Origin: PMNU01 sp035480575
GTDB taxonomy: Bacteria > Patescibacteriota > Saccharimonadia > Saccharimonadales > UBA4665
Direction of reading: 5' to 3'
Assembly: GCA_035480575.1 (NCBI GenBank)
Contig: DATIHR010000024.1
Coordinates: forward strand, 1-8,993
Length of the DNA: 8,993 nt
The translations under genes and the position numbers were made by a program. A model generated the notes under the pieces. It was given only the letters and a program-made list of their open reading frames with translations. It ran no database searches and was not told the DNA's origin. This document shows positions 1-5,508 of this stretch, piece by piece. The stretch's first letter is position 1. Each line of letters starts with the position of its first letter.

Positions 1-1
1 C

Positions 2-250
2 TTCAACATCTCTACCCCGCAATCCACAAACGTATTAGAGCTGGCCGAAATGATTTGGAAGAAGCTCAACGGCGACAAGCCATTTAACTACGTTTCGGAC
101 AAGGCTTTTGAGTACGACGTACAAAAGCGTATCCCGGACACTACCAAGGCCAAGGAAGTATTGGATTACGAAGCCAACACTTCGCTGAGCGATATGCTCG
201 ACGAAGTAATCCCGTGGATTAAGGAACAAGTGGAGCATGGCAACATCTAA
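2..250 (+). CDS. C-terminal fragment of an NAD-dependent nucleotide-sugar epimerase/dehydratase
   Basis: Only the last 82 residues are present; the gene starts before the window. The visible part begins FNIST, then STNVLELAEMIW, an acidic/aromatic stretch, and RIPDTTKAKEVLDYEANTSL followed by a helical tail ending in IPWIKEQVEHGNI. This is the usual C-terminal layout of extended short-chain dehydrogenases acting on nucleotide sugars: FNIGT-like strand, LA..I helix, R.PD..KAK..L substrate-domain segment, then a W-containing last helix. The Rossmann part and the YxxxK catalytic pair lie outside the window, so substrate and reaction (4-epimerase, 4,6-dehydratase or reductase) cannot be told. It overlaps the next gene by 14 nt in another frame, which suggests translational coupling and a shared operon. 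In context it probably makes a nucleotide sugar for the neighbouring glycosyltransferases (inference). Confidence 0.8.
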   Translation, partial: FNISTPQSTNVLELAEMIWKKLNGDKPFNYVSDKAFEYDVQKRIPDTTKAKEVLDYEANTSLSDMLDEVIPWIKEQVEHGNI

Positions 251-965
251 ACCTAAAACGCCCGACCCTAAAAAGTCCCTGCTGTACGTCATAGTCCCGG
301 TGTTTAACGAGAAAGATAACTTTGAGCACCTCTACAGCGAGGTCCAAAAGCACATCAAGCAAAACAAGCAGCTTATTGTTGTGTATGATTTTGACGAGGA
401 CAATACGCTGCCTGTAGCCCGTAAGATTGCAAAAAGCGACCCCAGCGTTAAGCTTGTAAAGAACACAATTGGCCGTGGGCCGCTCAACGCTATCAAGTCC
501 GGTTTTGCCGCCGTGCCAGCAGGCCCCTGCCTGGTGGTGATGGCCGACTTATCCGACGACTTGTCGATGGTTGATGACATGTATCAGGCCTACCTTAACG
601 GTGCTCAGGTAGTTTGCGGCAGCCGCTATATGAATGGCGGCAAGCAGATTGGCGGCCCGCTCTTAAAGCGAACTCTATCGCGTCTGGCTGGCGCCAGCTT
701 GCACTACCTGCGTGGTGTGCCGACGCACGACATAACTAACAACTTTAAGTTGTACGACAAAAAGTTGCTGGACGCGATTACCATTGAGAGTACCGGCGGT
801 TTTGAACTGGCCATGGAAATTACCGTCAAGGCCTTTAAACGCAAAGCTAAAATTGCAGAGCTGCCCACTACCTGGCGTGACCGCGAAGCGGGCGAGTCGA
901 ATTTTAAGCTGTGGCAGTGGCTGCCGTCGTATCTTAAGTGGTATCTTTTGGCGCTTAAGCCCTAG
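237..965 (+). CDS. Soluble family-2 glycosyltransferase, DPM1-like (polyprenyl-phosphate sugar synthase type)
   Basis: A 242-residue GT-A fold glycosyltransferase of family GT2. After a short Lys/Pro-rich lead (1-13), residues 15-25 form the first strand with VIVPVFNE, the nucleotide-binding start of GT2 enzymes. DFDEDNT (51-57) and NTIGRGPLNAIKSGF (76-90) match the dolichol-phosphate mannose synthase pattern. MADLSDD (102-108) is the DXD-like metal/nucleotide motif, with D104, D107 and D108. GSRYMNGG (128-135), NNFKLY (168-173), GFELAMEI (188-195) and TWRDREAGESNFKLW (212-226) are the usual later motifs. Residues 227-241 are amphipathic; there are no C-terminal membrane spans, unlike GtrB/ArnC, so it is cytoplasmic or membrane-associated. 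Family knowledge suggests transfer of a sugar from a nucleotide donor to polyprenyl phosphate. The sugar is unknown. An AAGGA at 221-225 lies 11 nt before the ATG. The stop lies in a CTAG shared with the convergent gtrA-like gene. Confidence 0.85.
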   Translation: MATSKPKTPDPKKSLLYVIVPVFNEKDNFEHLYSEVQKHIKQNKQLIVVYDFDEDNTLPVARKIAKSDPSVKLVKNTIGRGPLNAIKSGFAAVPAGPCLVVMADLSDDLSMVDDMYQAYLNGAQVVCGSRYMNGGKQIGGPLLKRTLSRLAGASLHYLRGVPTHDITNNFKLYDKKLLDAITIESTGGFELAMEITVKAFKRKAKIAELPTTWRDREAGESNFKLWQWLPSYLKWYLLALKP

Positions 966-1363
966 CGGAAAATAATCTTTTTGTAGGCGAGATACGTCCA
1001 AGACATTTGGACGGCGACAGCCAGTACTTTCGCCAGGGTGTAGACCATGCCGAAGTGTGTGGCAATGCCAATAAAACCGAGCGTAAACAAGAAGTTGATG
1101 CCAAGCAGTATGCCATAGCCGAATGCGTGATGGGCGATATTTCGCTCCGTAGCGCCAAATGTCCAGAAGCGGTTAGCCAGGAAGTTAAAGGCTATTGACG
1201 CCCAATACGAAACGGAGGCCGCAATGAGCAGTGGCAGGTGCAGCGCAGCATGCAGAAAAATCAACAAACAAAAGTCTAGCGCAAACGTTGTGCCGCCAAT
1301 CGCTACGTAGCGAACAAGCGAGTGTTCGTACATTTTGCGGGATAATTGTTTAGCCGTTTCCAT
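962..1363 (-). CDS. GtrA family small membrane protein (putative polyprenyl-phosphate-sugar translocase)
   Basis: A 133-residue protein with four predicted membrane helices, at roughly residues 17-38, 43-65, 80-102 and 106-126. SLVRYVAIGGTTFALDF at the start, FNFLANRFWTFG (59-70) between helices 2 and 3, and the YKKIIFR end are the classic GtrA family signature (F..NR.WTF and a C-terminal YK...F). Length is typical. GtrA proteins are thought to flip or present undecaprenyl-phosphate-linked sugars, made by a GtrB-type transferase, to the outer membrane face. The gene is downstream of the GT-C-like membrane gene on the same strand (74-nt gap) and tail-to-tail with the soluble GT2, so it could serve the products of either neighbour. 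No clear Shine-Dalgarno precedes the ATG; a -10-like TAAAAT sits only 4 nt upstream, and a second -10 candidate lies further up. Confidence 0.88.
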   Translation of the reverse strand: METAKQLSRKMYEHSLVRYVAIGGTTFALDFCLLIFLHAALHLPLLIAASVSYWASIAFNFLANRFWTFGATERNIAHHAFGYGILLGINFLFTLGFIGIATHFGMVYTLAKVLAVAVQMSWTYLAYKKIIFR

Positions 1364-1367
1364 ATAT

Positions 1368-1373
1368 ATTTTA
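1368..1373 (-). promoter_or_regulatory. Candidate -10 box very close to the gtrA-like start
   Basis: On the minus strand this reads TAAAAT, five of six matches to the -10 consensus, and ends 4 nt before the ATG at 1363. If used, transcription would begin at or next to the start codon, giving a leaderless message, in keeping with the absence of a Shine-Dalgarno. I see no convincing -35 at the right distance, so this may be chance in an AT-rich stretch. Confidence 0.25.
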
Positions 1374-1412
1374 AGGGTACTTTAAGATGTAACCCCGCAG
1401 TCTTTCTATGCC

Positions 1413-1418
1413 ATTATA
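1413..1418 (-). promoter_or_regulatory. Candidate -10 box (TATAAT) between the GT-C-like gene and gtrA
   Basis: A perfect TATAAT on the minus strand in the 74-nt gap upstream of the gtrA-like gene. It would start a transcript near 1406 with a leader of about 43 nt. The hexamer at the -35 distance is poor (TTAGCG, overlapping the stop codon of the upstream gene) and there is no TGn extension. It competes with the TAAAAT closer to the ATG; read-through from the upstream gene is also possible. Confidence 0.35.
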
Positions 1419-1437
1419 CCTGTTTTTGCACCGACCG

Positions 1438-2751
1438 CTAATAGCCTGACCAGTGCCGCGCCTTTAAAAAAGTAAGTCGGTTGAGCGTTGTCTTTGGGTC
1501 GGGGTAGGTGTCTGTAAGGCATGCGACTGTAGGCTGCGCATGGCGTGTACACTGCTGCTCTTGGGCGATATGGTTTCCGTAGACTGTTAGTGCGCGTACT
1601 CCTGGTATGTAGTTGCCGGCTATGATTGCTACGAGTACCCCCAAGCCGATAAGCGCAAACCGTCGTTGTTTGTGGAGTGTCTGTATTGCCAGTACGGCTA
1701 CACTAAGGGTAAAAAGCATAGACAGCGTAAAGTAACGGCTAGAAAATGACTGGGTGACGCCAAAACCAAGCCTGGATAGGTCGGTAGTGACCGCACAAGC
1801 AAACGCATACGAGCCGATGCCTAGCCACCCAAGATTTCCGGACACGGGCAAACCCTGACGATAATACCGCCACCCCACCCAGGCCGTACCTATGCACAGC
1901 GCAATACCAAAACAGGCGGCGGCCAACCAGTTCCAGCCGAGCGGGTGGCCGAGGTATCCCATAAGGTATCCAGCAAATTTAAATGGTTCCCGGAACAGAA
2001 GTGTCTTTGAGGGCTCGCCAGCATTGCTGTTGTAGTGGTAATAATAGGTAAATAATACAAACACGCCACAAACGGCCCAAGAGAGCAGCTGCCGCAAGGG
2101 TGTGCGCCTAAGCAAAAGGATACCCAGCCCCACGAACCAAATTAACGGACCACTCCCGAGTGAGTAGGTTGCGATTGTGGCGGCCGCGATAGCTAGAGGC
2201 AACCGTAAGCGGGCTGGCCAGCGCCCCGGCCAGTAACAGAGTGCCCATACGGCGGCTATCACGCCCAGCAAGTTTAGATACCATTCGATTTGCCAGCCCC
2301 ACAACCAATTTTCCCACTGCATTGGCGAGAAGAACAAGCAGGCCGCCAATATGCTGACCAGGACCTTAAGGGTGCGACCTGCAACTGTCCGCCGAATTAT
2401 GTCGAGTATCAGCAGCAAGGCGCAGCCGGCTAACAAAACGTTCACGAACAGCTCTACAATGATGTTCCAATGAGTGAGGTACGCTAGGCTATACATGAGC
2501 AGGCTTGGAAAAAGGATGCGGTGTTCGTTATGCTGCGCCCAAAAGTCGTACAAACTCAAAGTATGGGCGGCCTGCTTCTGAAAGAGAGGCACAAGCTCCC
2601 ACTCATCCCAAAATGGAGTGTTGCTGCCGTGTAGGGTGATGAGTAGTAAGAGAAAAAGTGGTGGCAGACAAAGAAGAGTAATCCACCACCAACGAGGCAG
2701 ACGCCCCAGAAGATGGTCGCAGTGCGATAGTATATATTCCCACTCAGGCAT
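1438..2751 (-). CDS. Polytopic membrane protein, probable GT-C-fold glycosyltransferase of unknown specificity
   Basis: A 437-residue protein with about 9-11 hydrophobic segments, the first at 22-40 and later ones near 99-117, 128-141, 157-173, 183-213, 222-236, 274-293, 307-321, 341-356 and 366-381. After the first helix comes TPFWDEWELVP (45-55), an acidic DEW in the first outer loop. GT-C enzymes carry their catalytic or metal-binding acidic residues in this place. Other striking motifs are QHNEHRILFP (73-82), QWENWLWGWQIEW (145-157) and SSRYF (337-341). I recall QHNEHR and WENW-type motifs from uncharacterised bacterial membrane proteins. No enzymatic function is known to me for that group, so the glycosyltransferase call rests on topology, the DEW loop and context. 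The 49-residue tail after the last helix has two Cys (C401, C411) and may be extracytoplasmic. A candidate promoter lies directly upstream. The best guess is transfer of a lipid-linked sugar with the adjacent GtrA. Confidence 0.65.
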   Translation of the reverse strand: MPEWEYILSHCDHLLGRLPRWWWITLLCLPPLFLLLLITLHGSNTPFWDEWELVPLFQKQAAHTLSLYDFWAQHNEHRILFPSLLMYSLAYLTHWNIIVELFVNVLLAGCALLLILDIIRRTVAGRTLKVLVSILAACLFFSPMQWENWLWGWQIEWYLNLLGVIAAVWALCYWPGRWPARLRLPLAIAAATIATYSLGSGPLIWFVGLGILLLRRTPLRQLLSWAVCGVFVLFTYYYHYNSNAGEPSKTLLFREPFKFAGYLMGYLGHPLGWNWLAAACFGIALCIGTAWVGWRYYRQGLPVSGNLGWLGIGSYAFACAVTTDLSRLGFGVTQSFSSRYFTLSMLFTLSVAVLAIQTLHKQRRFALIGLGVLVAIIAGNYIPGVRALTVYGNHIAQEQQCTRHAQPTVACLTDTYPDPKTTLNRLTFLKARHWSGY

Positions 2752-2758
2752 TAGCCTA

Positions 2759-2787
2759 ATAGTCTTTTACGGGTACATTGTTGTCAA
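2759..2787 (-). promoter_or_regulatory. Candidate promoter for the minus-strand GT-C-like gene, near-leaderless
   Basis: On the minus strand a perfect TTGACA (2782-2787) is followed by a 17-nt spacer and GACTAT (2759-2764). The -10 matches only three of six positions but keeps the key A2 and T6. The expected start point, about 7 nt downstream, falls at 2752, next to the ATG at 2751-2749. No Shine-Dalgarno precedes that ATG. A leaderless or nearly leaderless message is therefore suggested; not proven. Confidence 0.4.
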
Positions 2788-2808
2788 TTATTATTTCTGG
2801 TGGCTGTC

Positions 2809-2859
2809 CTCTCACAACTCCTCACGAACGAAGAGGAGGGCCAGTACTTGTTGTGAGAG
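2809..2859. repeat. Perfect 10-bp inverted repeat with a nested 5-6 bp dyad in the divergent intergenic region
   Basis: CTCTCACAAC (2809-2818) is the exact reverse complement of GTTGTGAGAG (2850-2859). Inside, CTCCTC (2818-2823) is complementary to GAGGAG (2833-2838) around the 9-nt loop ACGAACGAA; it shares base 2818 with the outer arm. The element lies upstream of the candidate -35 of the minus-strand gene and upstream of the plus-strand extended -10, so outside both expected transcripts. An operator or protein-binding dyad for the two divergent units is more likely than a terminator: no T-run directly follows either arm. A cruciform or a remnant of a small mobile element are alternatives. 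Confidence 0.6.
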
Positions 2860-2909
2860 AGTAGCCGTTTTATATCCCTAGGTCTGCCCCCATAGAAAGG
2901 GCACATCCG

Positions 2910-2918
2910 TGGTACAAT
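2910..2918 (+). promoter_or_regulatory. Candidate extended -10 promoter for the gtrB-like / gtrA-GT-C operon
   Basis: TGGTACAAT has the extended TGn element and a -10 hexamer matching five of six consensus positions. No recognisable -35 lies 16-18 nt upstream, as is tolerated for extended -10 promoters. Transcription would begin near 2925, leaving a leader of about 24 nt before the ATG at 2949. Confidence 0.45.
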
Positions 2919-2948
2919 ATCCAGCAGTTCTTGAGACTCTTTGCGAAT

Positions 2949-3917
2949 ATGAAAAAAACAATTAGTTACATCTTCCCCATATATAATGAGTCGGGCAATA
3001 TCGAGCTTTTGTACGACACTATGCGGCGTTTACTAGTCCCTCTAGAACAATATGAGTTTGAACTTATTTTTGTGAATGACGGCAGCTTGGACAATTCGCT
3101 GGAATTATTGCGGGCGCTGCAGGTTGCAGACCCACGCGTGACGGTTATTAACTTTGCGCGCAATTTTGGCCACCAGATTGCCGTTACGGCCGGCATTGAC
3201 CACTCAACTGGGGACGCCGTTATAATTATGGATAGCGACATGCAGGACCCGCCGCGCGTGAGCGTGGAGCTTATTGCCAAGTGGGAAGAAGGTTGGGATG
3301 TGGTGTATGCGCAGCGGCGCACACGCAAGGACGGTGTTTTCAAACGGCTTACGGCCTTTTTGTTTTATTGGGCGATGAGTCGCTTGGCGGACATCGACAT
3401 CCCGCGTAATACCGGTGACTTTAGGCTTATCGATCGGCGAGTGGTTGATGCGTTGAGTAAGTTTAAAGAGCACAATCGTTTTTTGCGCGGCTTGGTAAGC
3501 TATGTGGGCTTTCGGCAGGCGGCAGTACTGTTTGACCGCGACGAACGGCACGCCGGCGTAACCGGCTATCCGTTTAAAAAGATGATGAAGTTTGCCATAG
3601 ACGGCGTACTGAGCTTCTCCTGGGCACCCCTTAAGCTGATCACGCGAGTGGGATATATAATTTCGGCTGCCAGTTTTTTGATGGCACTGTACGCCTTGCT
3701 CGTCAAGCTGATTGAGCCGCAGACGGCCGTATCTGGCTGGACATTTATTGTCATTGCTATTTCTTTGATTGGTGGCATTCAGCTGATCATGCTTGGTGTA
3801 CTTGGCGGCTACATTGGCCGTATTTATACCGAGACGCAAAATCGCCCCCTGTATATTATTGAGTCGGTCGCTTCCCGCCGTACAAAAAAGAACACCGCGC
3901 ATGCAGCTGATTCATAA
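2949..3917 (+). CDS. GtrB/ArnC-like polyprenyl-phosphate glycosyltransferase with two C-terminal membrane helices
   Basis: A 322-residue family-2 glycosyltransferase. The catalytic domain spans about 1-225: YIFPIYNE (7-14), FVNDGSLDNS (41-50), ARNFGHQIAVTAGIDHSTGD (70-89), DSDMQDPP (95-102, the DXD motif, usually DADLQDPP), NTGDFRLIDRRVVDAL (154-169), NRFLRGLVSYVGFRQ (176-190) and RHAGVTGYPFKKMMKFAIDG (200-219). Two membrane helices follow, about 233-254 and 264-288, then YIGRIYTETQNRPLYII (288-304). This is the full architecture and normal length of GtrB/YfdH/ArnC-type enzymes, which move a sugar from a nucleotide donor to undecaprenyl phosphate on the cytoplasmic face. The start was set at the ATG at 2949, where the FPIYNE strand follows directly; an in-frame TTG at 2931 would add six residues but has no better ribosome site. 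The end overlaps the next gene by 17 nt, indicating coupling to its GtrA-like partner. The sugar is not predictable. Confidence 0.92.
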   Translation: MKKTISYIFPIYNESGNIELLYDTMRRLLVPLEQYEFELIFVNDGSLDNSLELLRALQVADPRVTVINFARNFGHQIAVTAGIDHSTGDAVIIMDSDMQDPPRVSVELIAKWEEGWDVVYAQRRTRKDGVFKRLTAFLFYWAMSRLADIDIPRNTGDFRLIDRRVVDALSKFKEHNRFLRGLVSYVGFRQAAVLFDRDERHAGVTGYPFKKMMKFAIDGVLSFSWAPLKLITRVGYIISAASFLMALYALLVKLIEPQTAVSGWTFIVIAISLIGGIQLIMLGVLGGYIGRIYTETQNRPLYIIESVASRRTKKNTAHAADS

Positions 3918-5508
3918 GCTCCGTCAGATTACTGTGGTGCGGTACTTGTTCGTGGGCTGCAGCTCGTTTGTGGTTGAGCTGAGCAGTTTACTGTTTTTAT
4001 TCCACGTGGCGCACTTTTCGCTCGCCGCTGCGACCGCTACAGCCTACTGGATTGGCCTGGTGGTGGCCTTTGTACTGCAAAAGCTGTTTGCTTTTCAGGA
4101 TTATAACCGTGAGCTCAAGGCGCTGTCTCGCCAGGGTTTTTATTTTGGGCTGCTGGCTGTTTGGAACTGGCTGTTTACTATCACGTTTGTAACGACCTTT
4201 GGCAGCAAGAATGTCATTATCAGCCGGTCGGTCGCTATCGTTATTATGTCGGGATGGAACTACTTTATATATAAGAATGTTTTATTTAAGTCCGCGGACC
4301 ATAAGCCCAAAGCTCGCAAGGTTATGCGGTGGTGGGAGCGAGTATTGCACGATCCATTATTACGCGTAAGTCTACTTGTGGTGGCTATGTGGCGAATAGT
4401 GCTGGAACTGTGGAATCAAGTGCTGGGGCATTGGCTGCAACGCCAGCCGGATCTGTCGGCTAATGTCCTGCAGTGGCGGCACTGGGACGGTGATTGGTAT
4501 ATGAGTATTATTCGTGAAGGGTATGCACCGGTCGATCCAGACTGGCACATAAATGTCGCCTTCTTTCCGGCCTACCCGCAGATTGTCCGGGTGGTGTCTA
4601 ATATTGTGCACGTGGACCCGTTGTATGTGGGGCTGGTGCTTAATATATTTTTGACTGTCGCCGTAGTGTACTTGCTTATGAAGCTGGCCGCACTGATTGC
4701 GGCACGTAACGGTTTGTCGCTTACCCGCAGCAAACAGGTAGCGATTATGAGCGCAGTGGCACTGCTGGCCTATCCGGCTAGTTTCTTTATGGCGGCCTTT
4801 TATGCCGATGCGCTACTCGTGCTCGGCTTTGTGGGGGCTATATATATGGCGCTTACCAAGCGACTGCTATTGGCTGTGCCCTTTATGATCGCTGCCTCGG
4901 CCTCTAAAATAACCGGCTCGGTTGCAGTAGTAACGGTAGGGGTTATTGTGCTGGAACAGTGGTGGCAGGAGCGCGGTAGTCTCTGGCAATTGAGCAAACG
5001 CTGGGCAATAGCCGGTTTGGGCGTCCTGGGCCTAGCCGCGTATATGCTGTATTCGTGGATGCGTTTTGGCAGCCCTCTGTTTTTCTATTATGCAGAAAAG
5101 GCGTGGGGACGGGCAGATGGCGGATTTTTTGTAAAACGTATCGCAGCCTATTACCTGCATATGTTTGAGCCTGGGTACTACGGCAGTTGGTATAACTACG
5201 CCATGATGCTGTTTATGATGATTCTGCCGTTCTTGGTACTTGGTGCGGGATTGTTTATTGCCCGTCGCTATAAAACGTATTGGCCATTAGTACTCGGGTT
5301 TTTTACCATACTGCTGCCGCTTAGCACGGGCATTATCGATAGTCTCAACCGGTACTGCTTGGTGGCTATACCGCTGGTGCCATTTATTGTGACGTGGCTG
5401 CTTGGTAAAATACGGCCCGCTTGGCTCTATGCCGTACTGGGTTTGAGCGCCATAAGTATGCTGGTGTTTGCCGTCGGTTTTCTAGACGGCCGCTGGTTTG
5501 CTGGTTAG
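3901..5508 (+). CDS. Fusion protein: GtrA-like domain plus PIG-V-like GT-C glycosyltransferase
   Basis: A 535-residue, two-part membrane protein. Residues 1-130 are a full GtrA domain: four helices (about 15-36, 42-62, 82-100, 106-124), VVRYLFVGCSSFVVEL at the start, FVLQKLFAF (57-65) where GtrA has F..NR.W.F, and WNYFIYKNVLF at the end. After a basic linker (131-150) comes a multi-helix GT-C part (about 151-530) with HWDGDWYMSIIREGY (194-208), AFFPAYP (220-226), YPASFFMAAFYADALL (291-306), SKITGS (335-340) and NRYCLVAIPLVPF (483-495). These match the W-D..WY, FFPxYP and Y(T/A)-E/D-LL pattern of bacterial PIG-V-like mannosyltransferases. W195, D196, D198 are the likely active-site loop. The start at 3901 sits just before the first helix; an in-frame ATG at 3793 lies deep in the upstream gene and would add an unrelated 36-residue lead. 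The protein probably flips or presents the lipid-linked sugar and transfers it to an acceptor. Its stop overlaps convergent rmlA by 4 bp. Confidence 0.85.
   Translation: MQLIHKLRQITVVRYLFVGCSSFVVELSSLLFLFHVAHFSLAAATATAYWIGLVVAFVLQKLFAFQDYNRELKALSRQGFYFGLLAVWNWLFTITFVTTFGSKNVIISRSVAIVIMSGWNYFIYKNVLFKSADHKPKARKVMRWWERVLHDPLLRVSLLVVAMWRIVLELWNQVLGHWLQRQPDLSANVLQWRHWDGDWYMSIIREGYAPVDPDWHINVAFFPAYPQIVRVVSNIVHVDPLYVGLVLNIFLTVAVVYLLMKLAALIAARNGLSLTRSKQVAIMSAVALLAYPASFFMAAFYADALLVLGFVGAIYMALTKRLLLAVPFMIAASASKITGSVAVVTVGVIVLEQWWQERGSLWQLSKRWAIAGLGVLGLAAYMLYSWMRFGSPLFFYYAEKAWGRADGGFFVKRIAAYYLHMFEPGYYGSWYNYAMMLFMMILPFLVLGAGLFIARRYKTYWPLVLGFFTILLPLSTGIIDSLNRYCLVAIPLVPFIVTWLLGKIRPAWLYAVLGLSAISMLVFAVGFLDGRWFAG

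Noticed and set aside
945..985. GGCGCTTAAGCC palindrome followed by a T5 run as a terminator for the first GT2 gene
   Set aside because: The stem is weak and lies about 20 nt before the T-run, so it does not form a standard intrinsic terminator.
2809..2859. Inverted repeat as terminal repeats of an insertion sequence
   Set aside because: Only 31 bp lie between the arms, there is no coding capacity, and I see no flanking target duplication.
2618..2881. 87-codon plus-strand open frame across the divergent intergenic region
   Set aside because: Most of it is antisense to the start of the 437-residue membrane gene. Composition is Arg/Ser/Cys-rich and shadow-like, and there is no ribosome site.
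3793..3900. In-frame upstream ATG that would add 36 residues to the GtrA-GT-C fusion
   Set aside because: It lies inside the GT2 gene and antedates the first GtrA helix. The added residues do not resemble GtrA, and the ATG at 3901 sits right where GtrA proteins begin.
3204..3902. Long minus-strand open frame (232 codons) opposite the GtrB-like gene
   Set aside because: The opposite strand encodes a complete GT2 with all motifs. The antisense translation has no recognisable domain.
5470..5490. GCCGTC/GACGGC hairpin near the end of the GT-C fusion gene as a terminator
   Set aside because: A 6-bp stem with a 9-nt loop inside coding sequence, with no T-run after it on either strand.
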